A program made the translations under genes and the position numbers. DNA of 64,000 bases from Nonomuraea roseoviolacea subsp. carminata (GTDB lineage Bacteria > Actinomycetota > Actinomycetes > Streptosporangiales > Streptosporangiaceae), in NCBI RefSeq assembly GCF_024172185.1, contig NZ_JAMZEC010000001.1, forward strand, positions 310,001-374,000, written 5' to 3'. A model generated the notes under the pieces. The model was not told the origin of the DNA and did not search any database. It was given only the letters and a program-made list of their open reading frames with translations. Each line of letters begins with the position of its first letter. The stretch's first letter is position 1. This document shows, piece by piece, positions 62,380-64,000 of the stretch.

Positions 62380-62592
62380 GTCGTGCCGTCATCGGGCCGC
62401 CGCCGACGCGTGCGCCCGGGCCCGGGGCCGGGCCGCCCGCCGGGGCCGTCACGCGGTCCCCGGCGAGGGAGGGCCCCGGCGTCGCAGGGCCCGGCGTCAT
62501 CAGCAGGCCCGGCGTCGAAGGGCCTGGGCGACGAAGGGCCCGGTGTCGGAGGGCCCCGGTGTCGGAGGACCCGGCGTCGGAGGGCCTTGGTG
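62380..62592. repeat. degenerate 15-17-bp tandem repeats between trpB and trpA
   Basis: A GTCGGAGGGCCCCGGT-type unit recurs about six times from 62500 to 62592, and GCCGTCATCGGGC twice near 62370-62400. No gene is present. This separates the normally adjacent trpB and trpA. Confidence 0.75.
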
Positions 62593-63830
<1,238 letters not shown>

Positions 63831-63834
<4 letters not shown>

Positions 63835-64000
63835 TGCTGTCCCTCTGCTCCGTGGTCGGGGCGCGTGGCCGGGTGGGCGCCGGCGGTCACCAGCGCCTCG
63901 ACCGCCCTGCGCGGGTCCTTGCCGGTGACCAGGCTCTCGCCCACCAGCACCGCGTCGGCCCCGGCGCGGGCGTAGGCGAGCAGGTCGTGCGGCCCGCGCA
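63831..64000 (-). CDS. trpC: indole-3-glycerol phosphate synthase, C-terminal part (cut by window edge)
   Basis: The visible 56 codons read [40 protein letters not shown] (last third of the TrpC barrel, [11 protein letters not shown] being its phosphate-binding strand). The stop overlaps the trpB start. The rest lies beyond the right edge. Confidence 0.9.

Overview
The window reads as a stretch of core chromosome from a very GC-rich, probably filamentous actinobacterium. Signs of this are strong G/C at third codon positions, frequent GTG and TTG starts, a Cys24-type GltB precursor, an actinobacterial DapD, an ANTAR response regulator and many secreted proteins. The gene order polA / BCAA transporter / ANTAR regulator / tRNA / pyk / gltBD / lgt / trp resembles that of streptomycetes and Streptosporangiales. 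The family-level placement is inference from order and style, because no 16S gene is present.

Layout. 1-7.4 kb: a truncated HD-domain protein translationally coupled to a PadR regulator through a small repeat ORF, then coaE, a GNAT acetyltransferase, an epoxide hydrolase, rpsA and a secreted polysaccharide deacetylase, ending in an 880-bp repeat-filled spacer. 7.4-18.6 kb: polA, a hotdog thioesterase, a candidate structured small RNA, the livHMGF branched-chain amino-acid transporter with its binding-protein gene convergent to it, two lipoproteins and a PdtaR-like regulator. 18.7-32 kb: an unusual tRNA, a PPOX-fold protein, dapD, pyk, a DUF2784 protein, a subtilase, a P450 and gltBD. 32-36 kb: a BpsA-like protein with a DPPY motif, a 2H phosphoesterase, and an orphan TnpB element with a likely omega RNA.

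36-51 kb is more accessory: ppa; TetR/SDR and MarR/SDR divergent pairs with visible operators; a zinc-free quinone-oxidoreductase-like gene; LysR/MBL; and a two-gene module resembling mesaconyl-CoA C1-C4 CoA transferase plus mesaconyl-C4-CoA hydratase, whose first gene is frameshifted by an 8-bp tandem duplication. An MFS exporter, a HerA-like ATPase, thrC and an RpiR regulator follow. 51.3-52.4 kb is a complete IS481-type insertion with a CTAG target duplication. 52.6-57.3 kb is a tightly overlapping lgt / VIT1-like / tandem-paralogue group next to a DsbA/MauE pair. 57.4-61.4 kb encodes a large secreted GH101-type glycosidase. The window closes with trpA, trpB and the end of trpC.

A recurring theme is that several spacers, and a few coding ends, consist of short GC-rich tandem repeats (units of 8 to about 180 bp). 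One such duplication breaks a gene, one duplicates a start codon, and one seems to have become a small coupled ORF.
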